From: Clostridiales bacterium
GTDB lineage: Bacteria; Bacillota; Clostridia; Oscillospirales; Oscillospiraceae
Assembly (NCBI GenBank): GCA_012719235.1
Contig: JAAYAR010000139.1
Location: forward strand, 1 to 32,933
Direction: 5' to 3'
DNA: 32,933 bases
Part shown: in pieces, positions 8,777 to 15,800 of the stretch
Layout: the number at the start of each line of letters is the position of its first letter
Position numbering within the stretch: position 1 is the first letter of the stretch
Notes under the pieces: model-generated
Databases searched by the model: none
Seen by the model: the letters and a program-made list of their open reading frames with translations, nothing else
What the model was told of the DNA's origin: nothing
Translations under genes and position numbers: made by a program

Positions 8777-9148
8777 TCAGAACAGCTCTGCGATCGACAG
8801 GCGCGAGCTGTGAGATATGTGATCAAGCAGTATGACAAGCTCCTCGTGGTTAGAATCGGTCCCGGAGTCGTCTCCCGACATTTCGCTGCTGCTCAGTCTG
8901 GCAAGCGCAATGCTCACCGCCTCCACGGCTTCATGGCTTGTTACGATATTCAGCCAGGCCGAGTGCTGTTCCCATTCCTCGCGAGCCGCCTGTAGTTTTC
9001 TGATCCGCTCTGTCCGCTCCGGTGTCCGGCGGGCCTCGAAGAGAAGGGATTGAGTCTTTATTGCGATATTGCCGCAAACAGAGGAGTTAACGGCGCAGAA
9101 TACCGTGATAACGGCAAGCAGGGCGATACCGGCGATGATCTGTTTCAA
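8777..9148 (-). CDS. DUF4363-like membrane-anchored protein
   Basis: This protein of about 123 residues has one N-terminal transmembrane segment (KQIIAGIALLAVITVFCAV) followed by a mostly helical, charged extracytoplasmic part (EEWEQHSAWLNIVTSHEAVEAV, then ALARLSSSEMSG). This layout and its position directly downstream of a DUF421 gene match the clostridial DUF4363 family; the assignment is from memory of that pairing. I prefer TTG 9148 as start because TAAGGAG lies about 10 nt upstream. A GTG at 9214 would extend the frame into the end of the DUF421 gene without a matching ribosome site. The function is unknown. Confidence 0.65.
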   Translation of the reverse strand: MKQIIAGIALLAVITVFCAVNSSVCGNIAIKTQSLLFEARRTPERTERIRKLQAAREEWEQHSAWLNIVTSHEAVEAVSIALARLSSSEMSGDDSGTDSNHEELVILLDHISHSSRLSIAELF

Positions 9149-9176
9149 ATAAATGCAGCTCCTTACCCGTTTTCGA

Positions 9177-9206
9177 AATGGCCATTGTGAGAAATGGTCA
9201 TTTTTT
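9177..9206 (+). terminator. Hairpin plus T-run overlapping the DUF421 stop
   Basis: On the + strand AAATGGCCATT pairs with AATGGTCATTT (11 bp, one G-U) around a 6-nt loop, and TTTTTT at 9201-9206 overlaps the end of the stem. It faces transcripts coming from nrdR, across the antisense DUF4363 gene. The same DNA holds the stop codon of the minus-strand DUF421 gene, so the hairpin may also act in that mRNA. Confidence 0.4.
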
Positions 9207-9896
9207 ACGCCCACCGGCCTTCTTGCTCTCTTTAAGAAAAAAATGAACGTTCATAGCCTCGTCAACGCTGAGTAAGAACACGTCTTCAGCAGAGGATGCG
9301 CCGTGTTTTTTCAATTCTTCGTTCATCCAGAGCGTGTCGAGGCCCCGCATAGCGAGATTCTCCGACATCACCCGGCCATTATTGATAATGATCGTGTATA
9401 AGCCGTTGTCCTCGATCCGCAGGCCAAGGTCTTCGGCAGTCACAGGCTGCCGGCCGGCCCGAAGAATTGCGCTCAGCTGACCGCCGGTTTCCAGGATCGC
9501 ATAGCGCACGTCCGAGATATCGGTAATCCCGTTGTTGCGAAGCTCTTCCATCAATTCATCAATGCTTAGTCTGTTCTTTTTCAATGCGGATTGAACGATC
9601 GCGCCGTTCCGGATCACGATGCTGGGAGTCCCGCAGAGCAGCTTATGGACGCGCGGATACAGCGCGGCAAGCTGCGACAGGATCAGCTCGAGCGCGATAA
9701 GTGTGACGATCGGGATTACCCCCCCCAGGATCGGTATGCGGTTGTCCTGGATAGGTATAGCCGCCAGCTCCGAGATAAGAACGGCGACCACGAGTTCGCT
9801 GGGCTCGAGCTCGCCGACCTGACGTTTCCCCAAAAAACGGAGCGACAGGATTATGACGGCGTAGAGTATCACCGTGCGCAAAAAAACCGTGATCAG
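9198..9896 (-). CDS. DUF421 (YetF/YcaP-family) membrane protein
   Basis: The protein has about three N-terminal transmembrane segments (VILYAVIILSLRFLGKR, then VVAVLISELAAIPI, then ILGGVIPIVTLIALELIL) followed by the DUF421 soluble domain. The family signatures GKRQVGELEPSELV and NRIPILGGVIPI are present. The C-terminal part includes PSIVIRNGAIV, LEELR-like helices and LYTIIINNGRVM. Members are widespread in Firmicutes and poorly characterised. I extend the start to CTG 9896 because GGAGGTG (9904-9910) lies 7 nt upstream and because the added MITVFL matches typical YetF N-termini. TTG at 9881 is the conservative alternative but lies 22 nt from that site. The downstream DUF4363-like gene is probably in the same operon. 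Confidence 0.88.
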   Translation of the reverse strand: MITVFLRTVILYAVIILSLRFLGKRQVGELEPSELVVAVLISELAAIPIQDNRIPILGGVIPIVTLIALELILSQLAALYPRVHKLLCGTPSIVIRNGAIVQSALKKNRLSIDELMEELRNNGITDISDVRYAILETGGQLSAILRAGRQPVTAEDLGLRIEDNGLYTIIINNGRVMSENLAMRGLDTLWMNEELKKHGASSAEDVFLLSVDEAMNVHFFLKESKKAGGRKK

Positions 9897-10022
9897 CGCG
9901 CCGCACCTCCCGCACCCGGGGCTCAGGGCCCCGGAGCCGCCTATTAGTGTCTGTCCCGCGAACGGAAATATTCATGTGCAACGGAACAGGTCCTGCTGCT
10001 TGAGCAGCCGTCGCGTAAAGCG

Positions 10023-10052
10023 AGGCAGGCGGGGCAATGTCTCCGCCTGCCT
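10023..10052 (-). terminator. 10-bp hairpin downstream of the chromate transporter pair
   Basis: AGGCAGGCGG (10023-10032) pairs perfectly with CCGCCTGCCT (10043-10052) around a 10-nt loop. It lies 126 bp beyond the end of the minus-strand chromate genes and has no strong T-run on either strand. It is the only notable structure in the 281-bp gap between the chromate genes and the DUF421 gene. Confidence 0.35.
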
Positions 10053-10177
10053 TTGAGATTTCGTTCTGTTAATGCCGGGGATCCGGAGTTTCAGACCGGT
10101 TTTCGCCCGGGACGGGCCTCGCCGGCCGCCCTGCGGAGGTCACGGCACGCATCCGGGTATCGGGGATCCGGGTTTAT

Positions 10178-10741
10178 TCAATATCCGTAGAATATGATCC
10201 CGAGAACCGCCGCGAAAACTATAAGCAGGATAGGCGACGACTCTTTTTTACGCACTTTCTTATAAAATATCGATACTCCGACAACAATGGCGCCTATAAT
10301 TGCGCCCTGATAACTGAAGTCCGGCGATTTGACGCTTTCAATGAGATTGGTCAGCAGCATAGACGTACCTGCGGCCAGGATGACTCCCGCAATACAGGGT
10401 TTTATGAGGTTGAGTACAGCCTGGACAGAATCCTTTTCAATAAAGCTCCTCAGAAGGCTTACAATGAGCAGGATTATTATAAACGACGGCAGGATGACCC
10501 CCAGCGTAGCAACGGCAGAGCCCGCAATCCCCGCCTGATCGCTGCCGACGTACGTTGCGAGGTTGACCATTATAGGCCCGGGCGTGGATTCCGCAACGCC
10601 GAGAAAGTATGAGAACATCCCTTCGGTCAGCCAGCCTTTTGTAAGAACGGTTTCACGAATTATGGGGATAGCGCCGTACGCCCCGCCGAAAGTAAAGAGG
10701 CCTATCTTAAAAAAAGCAAGAAAAAGTTCAAGAAAAATCAC
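10178..10741 (-). CDS. Chromate transporter, second half-size subunit
   Basis: This is a single-domain (short-chain) CHR-family protein of 187 residues with about six hydrophobic segments. The conserved CHR motif FKIGLFTFGGAYGAIP is at the N-terminus, and AESTPGPIMVNLATYVG is near residue 50. GTG 10741 is chosen as start because AGGTGAG lies 6 nt upstream and the protein then begins MIFLELFLAFFKIG, as usual in the family. It starts 7 nt after the stop of the partner gene, so the two are translationally coupled. Short CHR pairs act together as one transporter; chromate or a sulfate-like oxyanion is the family substrate, but the physiological substrate here is unknown. Confidence 0.9.
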   Translation of the reverse strand: MIFLELFLAFFKIGLFTFGGAYGAIPIIRETVLTKGWLTEGMFSYFLGVAESTPGPIMVNLATYVGSDQAGIAGSAVATLGVILPSFIIILLIVSLLRSFIEKDSVQAVLNLIKPCIAGVILAAGTSMLLTNLIESVKSPDFSYQGAIIGAIVVGVSIFYKKVRKKESSPILLIVFAAVLGIIFYGY

Positions 10742-10748
10742 GCCGATC

Positions 10749-11342
10749 TCACCTGCTCTTTCTGCCGGCAAAAGACTTTACGGCGTATATCACAAATCCG
10801 GCTGCGCCGGAAGCCAGGATCAGCCAGATCGTGGAGACGTGAAAACCGCCCAGATAACCCGACATCGTGATCGCAAAACCCAGGCAGAGGACAAGGGCCG
10901 GCAGAGCGATTCTGATTCTCTTTTTGGCGAGGATCTTTCTCGCCATTTTTACTCCGGCGCGGATGATGACTATCGCAACCGCGACGGAGATGCCCTTGAA
11001 CGCGCTCGCCACCGCTTTAATCTGCAGGATATCCCGAAAGAATGTGGATATCAGGTATATTATCACGAAGGGAGGGATCACCATTCCCAGTGTGGCGATG
11101 ACCGAACCGACGATTCCCGCGCATTTGTAGCCTGCGTATGTTGCGCTGTTTATCGCTATAGGCCCGGGCGTCGACTCCGCAATAACGGTGAGGTTCATAA
11201 ACTCCTCCTCGTCCAGCCAGTGTCGTTTCTCAACGACCTCATGGTCGATGAGCGATATCATCGCGTAGCCTCCACCGAACGTGAAGGCGCTGATCTTCGC
11301 AAAGGTGAAAAAAAGGTCCAATAGGGTCCGGAATTTTTTCAA
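10749..11342 (-). CDS. Chromate transporter, first half-size subunit
   Basis: This 197-residue CHR-family half-transporter begins with LLDLFFTFAKISAFTFGGGYAM, has the motif AESTPGPIAINSATYAG, and has about six membrane segments. An open frame runs 134 codons further upstream, but that part has no hydrophobic or family character. The real start is TTG 11342, preceded by AAAAGGAGAGG. It precedes its partner in the same operon. The two halves diverge from each other, consistent with opposite membrane topology in paired short-chain CHR proteins. Confidence 0.9.
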   Translation of the reverse strand: MKKFRTLLDLFFTFAKISAFTFGGGYAMISLIDHEVVEKRHWLDEEEFMNLTVIAESTPGPIAINSATYAGYKCAGIVGSVIATLGMVIPPFVIIYLISTFFRDILQIKAVASAFKGISVAVAIVIIRAGVKMARKILAKKRIRIALPALVLCLGFAITMSGYLGGFHVSTIWLILASGAAGFVIYAVKSFAGRKSR

Positions 11343-11712
11343 AGCTCTGCCTCTCCTTTTTTGTTTTCGGGGTGATCCGGGTCCGGGGGTGATATCGGCG
11401 GGCCGCAGTTCACCGTAAACGCGGCGGCTGGCATCCGCGCCTTGGTATATACCCTGATGCAGCCGCATAACGGTGATGACAGGCAGAGCTCGGCTGCCTG
11501 TGGAACCCGGCGCAGCTTTGAGCATAGCAGAGGAGACGTGATTCGTCAACGCCGCGGACCCGGCGATCAAAGAACCCGGCAGCCCGAAACGGCTGCCGAC
11601 AGCTTTCTGCACGGCGGATTGCGGCAAAAAACTGTGGAATCCGAATGCGGCGTATGGTAATATAGTATCTGCGGCGGTAGAGCTCAGGCAGCCGCATAAA
11701 GGAGGATCAATT
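11343..11712. other. 370-bp intergenic region between the chromate genes and dapF
   Basis: No convincing gene is seen. It holds a likely minus-strand promoter (11521-11549) and two perfect 8-bp hairpins: ACAGGCAG/CTGCCTGT at 11479-11501 and CGGCAGCC/GGCTGCCG at 11577-11598. It also holds a 12-bp direct repeat (GCAGCCGCATAA at 11459-11470 and 11688-11699), and a -10-like TATAGT at 11661-11666 ahead of dapF. The chromate mRNA would have a leader of about 170 nt containing the first hairpin. Confidence 0.6.
11521..11549 (-). promoter_or_regulatory. Sigma-A-type promoter of the chromate operon
   Basis: On the minus strand TTGACG (11549-11544) is followed by a 17-nt spacer and TATGCT (11526-11521). 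Transcription would begin near 11513, about 170 nt before the first chromate gene. Spacing is optimal and each box has five of six consensus bases or close to it. Confidence 0.5.
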
Positions 11713-12540
11713 ATGCGTTTTTCAAAGATGCAGGGGGCCGGCAACGACTATATCTATATCGACTGCTTCAGCGAAAAGGTCGATAATCCTTCCGCGCTGG
11801 CAAAGACGCTCTCCGACAGGCATTTCGGTGTCGGCGGAGACGGTCTGATCCTGATCTGCCCTTCGGATACAGCCGATTTCAGGATGGATTTTTATAATGC
11901 GGACGGTTCCAGGGCACAGATGTGCGGCAACGGGATCAGGTGTCTGGGCAAGTATGTCTACGAGCGGGGATTGACCGATAAACTGAATATATGCGTGCAG
12001 ACGCTCTCCGGCAACAAGGAACTCACGCTGCACAAAGAGGGCGACAAAATTGCGTCGGTGACGGTCGATATGGGGGAACCTGCCCTCAGGCCTGATCTGA
12101 TACCGGTAATGCTGGAAGGCGAGAGCGTCGTTTCACGTCCGCTCAGGATCTCGGGGGGAGTGTATGAGGTCACATGCGTGTCGCTCGGCAACCCGCACGC
12201 CGTCGTAATAATGGACGAGATCGATTATCTCGTGCTCACGGAACTCGGCCCGAAATTTGAAAACCACCCCGCTTTCCCTCAGCGAACAAACGCCGAATTT
12301 GTTCAGATCCTCGCACCGGACCTGATCAAGACGCGCACCTGGGAGCGCGCCGTGGGAGAGACACTGGCAAGCGGCACGGGGGCAAGCGCCGCCGTGGTGG
12401 CGTCCATACTCAACGGGCGCTGCGCCAGGGACGTCACGGTGCTCGTGCGGGGCGGCCGGCTCAGCATCAAATGGGATGAGTCTGACAACCACGTATACCT
12501 CACAGGCGATGCCGTCCATATCTTCGACGGGGAAATGTAA
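11713..12540 (+). CDS. dapF: Diaminopimelate epimerase, with Ser at the second catalytic Cys position
   Basis: DapF interconverts LL- and meso-diaminopimelate for lysine and peptidoglycan synthesis. The 275-residue protein is full length, with KMQGAGNDYIYID at the N-terminus, GGDGLI, the first catalytic cysteine C71 in MCGNGIRC, and GNPHAV. The second half-site has VGETLASGTGASAA. The family uses two cysteines as acid and base; here the residue expected to be the second one (ETLACGTGA) is S220, encoded AGC at 12370-12372. E216 of the same loop is present. The start is ATG 11713 with AAAGGAGG about 6 nt upstream. A related PLP-independent isomerase with another substrate cannot be excluded because of the substitution. 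Confidence 0.9.
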   Translation: MRFSKMQGAGNDYIYIDCFSEKVDNPSALAKTLSDRHFGVGGDGLILICPSDTADFRMDFYNADGSRAQMCGNGIRCLGKYVYERGLTDKLNICVQTLSGNKELTLHKEGDKIASVTVDMGEPALRPDLIPVMLEGESVVSRPLRISGGVYEVTCVSLGNPHAVVIMDEIDYLVLTELGPKFENHPAFPQRTNAEFVQILAPDLIKTRTWERAVGETLASGTGASAAVVASILNGRCARDVTVLVRGGRLSIKWDESDNHVYLTGDAVHIFDGEM

Positions 12541-12583
12541 GCGGTCCCCGCGCAGCAGGCCATGGATAGGACTGCCTGAACTG

Positions 12584-12602
12584 CCCGGAAGCGTCTTCCG
12601 GG
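12584..12602 (+). terminator. 8-bp hairpin after dapF
   Basis: CCCGGAAG pairs perfectly with CTTCCGGG around a 3-nt loop, 43 bp after the dapF stop. There is no following T-run, so termination is uncertain. Confidence 0.35.
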
Positions 12603-12697
12603 TCCGTTGGAATGATGTTCGCTTGAACAGGATATCCCCGGTGTTTCGTCATCGTATTGCCTGAGCGCATATCACATATTACGGGAGTGAGTTCGGT

Positions 12698-13597
12698 ATG
12701 GATAAAGAGCAGATGCCGCCAAAGAGCGTTATGGAGATCGGCCCGCCGCCCGATTTTGATACGAGCAGGTCAAAACGCTGTTTTCTGGACGTCAGCTTCG
12801 GCGCTCTTCCTGAGCATAAACTCGATCTGTATCTGCCGGAAGAGGGGGAGGGCCCCTTTCCTCTGATCATCTATGTACATGGCGGGGGGTGGTCTTTCGG
12901 CACAAAGCGCGCATGTGCGCTTGACGCGGTTTTCGATGCGACCATGAGCGGATGGGCTGTCTCGTCTGTAGATTACAGGCTTGTTCCCGGTGCGCAGTTT
13001 CCCGAATTTATTTACGACGTAAAAACGGCAGTGCGCTTTCTCAGGGCATGCGCCGAAATGTATAAGCTCGATCCGGAGCGCTTTGTGATCGTCGGTGACT
13101 CGGCGGGCGCCCATATCGCGATGATGACAGGCTTCACCGCGAATCACCCGGAATATGAGGGCGAGCACCTGGGCTGGGCAGGCGTATCGAGCGAGGTACA
13201 GGCTGTTTGCGCTATGTACGGCCCGGCTGTGCTCGATGCGGACGAGAGCGCATGGCGACGGGAGTCAAATCTCCCGCCGCCGCGATTTGACTCCGGAAGA
13301 GGCCTTGTATACGAACGGATCTTCGGCGCCCGGACAAAAGCGCTCCTGCGCATGATAAGCCCGATCTCGTACGTACACAAAGACATACCGCCGCTGTTTC
13401 TGCAGCACGGACGCGAGGACTCTATCGTTCCTTATCAGCACAGCGTGATGCTCGCAAAGCGCGTGGCGGAGGTGTGCGGAGAGGACAGATGTACTCTGCG
13501 CCTGTACGAAGGCCGCGGCCACGCGGATGCGGCGTTCACACAGCCCGGCAACTGTGCGGAGCTGCTCGAGTTTCTGGACGGCCTTTTTTATGAATAA
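12698..13597 (+). CDS. Alpha/beta hydrolase, carboxylesterase type
   Basis: This is a 299-residue cytoplasmic alpha/beta hydrolase of the esterase/lipase (BD-FAE/HSL-like) kind. The oxyanion-hole motif HGGGW starts at H61. The nucleophile is S135 in GDSAG, the acid is probably D241 in HGREDSIVP, and the histidine is H275 in GRGHADAAF, giving a complete triad. DYRLVPGAQFPEFIYDVKTAVRFL is typical of the family. No signal peptide is visible. The start ATG 12698 has GGGAGTGAG upstream. The substrate (an acyl or acetyl ester) cannot be told from the sequence. Neighbouring genes do not define a pathway. Confidence 0.88.
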   Translation: MDKEQMPPKSVMEIGPPPDFDTSRSKRCFLDVSFGALPEHKLDLYLPEEGEGPFPLIIYVHGGGWSFGTKRACALDAVFDATMSGWAVSSVDYRLVPGAQFPEFIYDVKTAVRFLRACAEMYKLDPERFVIVGDSAGAHIAMMTGFTANHPEYEGEHLGWAGVSSEVQAVCAMYGPAVLDADESAWRRESNLPPPRFDSGRGLVYERIFGARTKALLRMISPISYVHKDIPPLFLQHGREDSIVPYQHSVMLAKRVAEVCGEDRCTLRLYEGRGHADAAFTQPGNCAELLEFLDGLFYE

Positions 13598-13640
13598 AGA
13601 ATACTGCCCCGGTTTCCGGATCAGGCAGAGAAACGATAGA

Positions 13641-13701
13641 CCGCGCCCGTTTTGTCAGCATCGGGCGCGGCACGTTGTTTGCGGGTCAAAAGCAGACCCG
13701 C
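13641..13701 (+). terminator. Two tandem GC-rich hairpins between the hydrolase and uridine phosphorylase genes
   Basis: CCGCGCCCG (13641-13649) pairs with CGGGCGCGG (13662-13670), then GCGGGTC (13681-13687) pairs with GACCCGC (13695-13701). They are the only structure in the 201-bp gap and lie just upstream of the next promoter. The first is followed by the T-containing stretch TTGTTT, so termination of the hydrolase mRNA is plausible. Confidence 0.4.
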
Positions 13702-13716
13702 GCGGGGAAGCCTTAC

Positions 13717-13745
13717 TTGATATTACACTCTCTGTGCGATATCAT
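13717..13745 (+). promoter_or_regulatory. Sigma-A-type promoter for the nucleoside phosphorylase gene
   Basis: TTGATA (13717-13722), a 17-nt spacer and TATCAT (13740-13745) lie 53 bp before the start codon and just after the tandem hairpins, so the gene is probably transcribed on its own. Confidence 0.5.
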
Positions 13746-13798
13746 GAAGAAAACGCACGCGCATGGAATAATGCCGCGGATCACCAAGGAGGCGTATT

Positions 13799-14566
13799 AT
13801 GCAAGATCAAGATGTGGCGTTTCACCTGAAATGCGCAAGGGGTGACGTGGGGCGCTACTGCCTGCTCCCGGGGGACCCGGGGCGCTGTGAGATGATTGCG
13901 TCAAAGATGGACGAGCCGCGATTCGTGGGGCAGAACAGAGAGTTCTGTGTGTGGACGTGCAGACTGCTCGGGCAGAAAGTGAGCGTGTGCTCGACCGGTA
14001 TAGGCGGACCTTCGGCGGCAATAGCCGTCGAGGAACTTGCTCAGCTCGGTGCGGACACGTTTGTGCGGGTAGGCACATGCGGCGGCATCAGTCGGGATGT
14101 GCGCGGAGGGGACGTTGTGATCGCCACAGCGGCAGTCCGTCAGGAGGGGACGAGCAGGGAGTATGCTCCCATTGAGTATCCGGCGGCCGCCGATTTTACC
14201 GTAACATCCGCGCTCGTCTGTGCGGCAAAAGAGCAGAAAGTCAAATGGCACACGGGTGTTGTGCAGAGCAAAGACTCGTTTTACGGTCAGCACTCGCCCG
14301 AAAGATCCCCTGTAGGCTATGAGCTTTTAAACAGGTGGGATTCCTGGAAACGGCTCGGCGTCAAAGCCAGCGAGATGGAGGCCGCCGCGATCTTCACGGT
14401 TTCCGCGGCCATCGGCGTGCGCGCCGGGACCGTGCTGCACGTTCTGTGGAATCAGGAGTATGAGGCCGCGGGTTCCGACCGCGCAGCGATCGGAGACACA
14501 TCCCTCGCGATAGAAGTCGCGATAGGGGCAATAAAACGTCTTATATCGCAGGATTTGTCTGCGTGA
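13799..14566 (+). CDS. udp: Uridine phosphorylase-type nucleoside phosphorylase
   Basis: This 255-residue enzyme belongs to the NP-I family. It cleaves nucleosides with phosphate to give a base and ribose 1-phosphate. The phosphate-binding GDPGR follows CLLP near residue 23. STGIGGPSAAI, VRVGTCGGIS (near 92-100) and the ribose-binding ASEMEAAAIFTV are all present and are characteristic of uridine phosphorylases. The start ATG 13799 has a CAAGGAGG Shine-Dalgarno. Purine specificity is the alternative within the family; the LPGDPGR and SEMEAAAIF patterns favour uridine. It would feed nucleoside salvage and carbon use. Confidence 0.87.
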   Translation: MQDQDVAFHLKCARGDVGRYCLLPGDPGRCEMIASKMDEPRFVGQNREFCVWTCRLLGQKVSVCSTGIGGPSAAIAVEELAQLGADTFVRVGTCGGISRDVRGGDVVIATAAVRQEGTSREYAPIEYPAAADFTVTSALVCAAKEQKVKWHTGVVQSKDSFYGQHSPERSPVGYELLNRWDSWKRLGVKASEMEAAAIFTVSAAIGVRAGTVLHVLWNQEYEAAGSDRAAIGDTSLAIEVAIGAIKRLISQDLSA

Positions 14567-14680
14567 GCCGGATCGGGCAATTTGGACGCGGCAGGACAGT
14601 GCGTTTTAAAACCCCTGTTCAAATCGATGATTTTTCACCGGCATGGGCCGAAGTACAATTTTAACAGCCGGAGGCCGAAC

Positions 14681-15175
14681 ATGGTAACAATGAGTTTTGA
14701 TTCCCCTTTAGGTCCGGTAATGATAGCCGGGGACGACAGCGGACTTGCGGGATTATGGCTGGAGGGGCAGAAGTATTTCGCCGACACCCTGCCTCAGGGC
14801 GCGGTCGCCGGCACGGCACGCGCTCTTGAGCGCACCAGGAGCTGGCTTGAAGAATACTTTGCCGGCAAGAGACCGGACTGGCTGCCGCCGCTCGCACCTG
14901 CGGGCACGCAGTTCCGGCAGGAGATATGGAAACTCCTGCTCGAGATCCCTTACGGAAAGACGACGACATACGGGGGCCTCTGTGCTGCTTACACCGAGCG
15001 CACAGGAAAAAAGACGAGTGCGAGAGCGGTCGGGGGCGCTGTCGGGCACAACCCCATTTCGATCATTATTCCCTGCCACCGGGTCATAGGTTCAGACGGC
15101 AGTCTGACCGGATATGCGGGAGGAGTCGACAAAAAAGCTTTTCTGCTCAGGCACGAGGGGATCCTGACCGCTTGA
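14681..15175 (+). CDS. ogt: Methylated-DNA-[protein]-cysteine S-methyltransferase
   Basis: This 164-residue suicide enzyme removes alkyl groups from O6-alkylguanine to its own cysteine, C132 in IIIPCHRVIG. The N-terminal ribonuclease-like domain (MSFDSPLGPVMIAGDDSG) and the DNA-binding helix-turn-helix (IPYGKTTTYGGL, ARAVGGAVGHNP with the conserved Asn) are complete. ATG 14681 is chosen over an upstream in-frame codon because CCGGAGG at about 14668-14674 precedes it and family members begin here. It stands alone between the nucleoside phosphorylase gene and a strong terminator. Confidence 0.94.
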   Translation: MVTMSFDSPLGPVMIAGDDSGLAGLWLEGQKYFADTLPQGAVAGTARALERTRSWLEEYFAGKRPDWLPPLAPAGTQFRQEIWKLLLEIPYGKTTTYGGLCAAYTERTGKKTSARAVGGAVGHNPISIIIPCHRVIGSDGSLTGYAGGVDKKAFLLRHEGILTA

Positions 15176-15197
15176 GGTTAACGGGGATCATATTTAG

Positions 15198-15242
15198 ATC
15201 GGGCAGGAGGTCACCCAATCTGTGGGCGGCCTCCTGCCCGAT
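15198..15242. terminator. 13-bp perfect stem between convergent ogt and the ACT-domain gene
   Basis: ATCGGGCAGGAGG (15198-15210) pairs exactly with CCTCCTGCCCGAT (15230-15242), and the loop contains a further CCCA/TGGG pairing. It lies between convergent genes, so it may stop transcription from both sides. Neither side has a long T-run. Confidence 0.5.
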
Positions 15243-15323
15243 ATGCGGCGTATCAATGTTTTAGTAAGACGCAAATCCTTTTGGATCGAACGCTGTGCCC
15301 GGCCGCAGCCTGTGAACACAGAG

Positions 15324-15734
15324 CTAACCGATAAGCGTAAAACCTGATGCCTTCAGGGCTTCAACTGCACCTTGACCGTCCTCGACACGGATAACTACTT
15401 CGGCCTTGCCGCTCTTCCGGGAAAGAAACGCATAGGCGTACTCGACAGATATTTCGGCTTTTGCCATCACTTCGAGCAGGTCATGGAACGAACCGGGGCG
15501 GTCTTCCAGTTCGACCGCGATCACGGGTGTCACTGTAAACGCTTTGCCGCTCGCTTTCAGCGCTTCGCGCGCAGCGTCCGTATCGGATACTATGAGCCTG
15601 ACAATGCCGTAGTCCTTCGTATCCGCTAACGACAGAGCGCGGATATCTATTTTCGCGTCCTTAAGAACGCCGGTTATCTCCCGCAAAGAGCCCGGGCGGT
15701 TTTCAAGAAAGACGGACAGCTGATTTATAAACAT
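15324..15734 (-). CDS. Tandem ACT-domain amino-acid-binding protein (PaaK-associated)
   Basis: The 136-residue protein is two ACT domains in tandem: residues 1-68 (QLSVFLENRPGSLREITGVL) and 70-136 (VIAVELEDRPGSFHDLLEVM). Each carries the RPGS ligand-binding turn. There is no catalytic domain. It follows the phenylacetate-CoA ligase gene by 66 bp on the same strand. That pairing is common in anaerobes, where the ACT protein is thought to sense an aromatic or branched amino acid. The ligand is an inference, not visible here. The Shine-Dalgarno (AAAGGA) is farther than usual from the ATG. Confidence 0.88.
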   Translation of the reverse strand: MFINQLSVFLENRPGSLREITGVLKDAKIDIRALSLADTKDYGIVRLIVSDTDAAREALKASGKAFTVTPVIAVELEDRPGSFHDLLEVMAKAEISVEYAYAFLSRKSGKAEVVIRVEDGQGAVEALKASGFTLIG

Positions 15735-15800
15735 TATTTGTTACCATTCCTTTCTTTCAAACGGAAAAGTTCCGGATAAGCGCTGATGCGCTTACCTGCC

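Noticed and set aside
10563-11324. Plus-strand open frame opposite the two chromate genes
   Set aside because: The translation is low-complexity and charged, and lies wholly antisense to two clear membrane proteins.
11442-11660. Open frame in the 370-bp gap before dapF
   Set aside because: No ribosome site and no family resemblance; the region is better explained by the chromate promoter, its leader and hairpins.
11459-11699. 12-bp direct repeat GCAGCCGCATAA flanking about 218 bp as a possible attachment site or MITE border
   Set aside because: No integrase, no terminal inverted repeat and no second copy of the interior; one 12-bp match in GC-rich DNA is weak.
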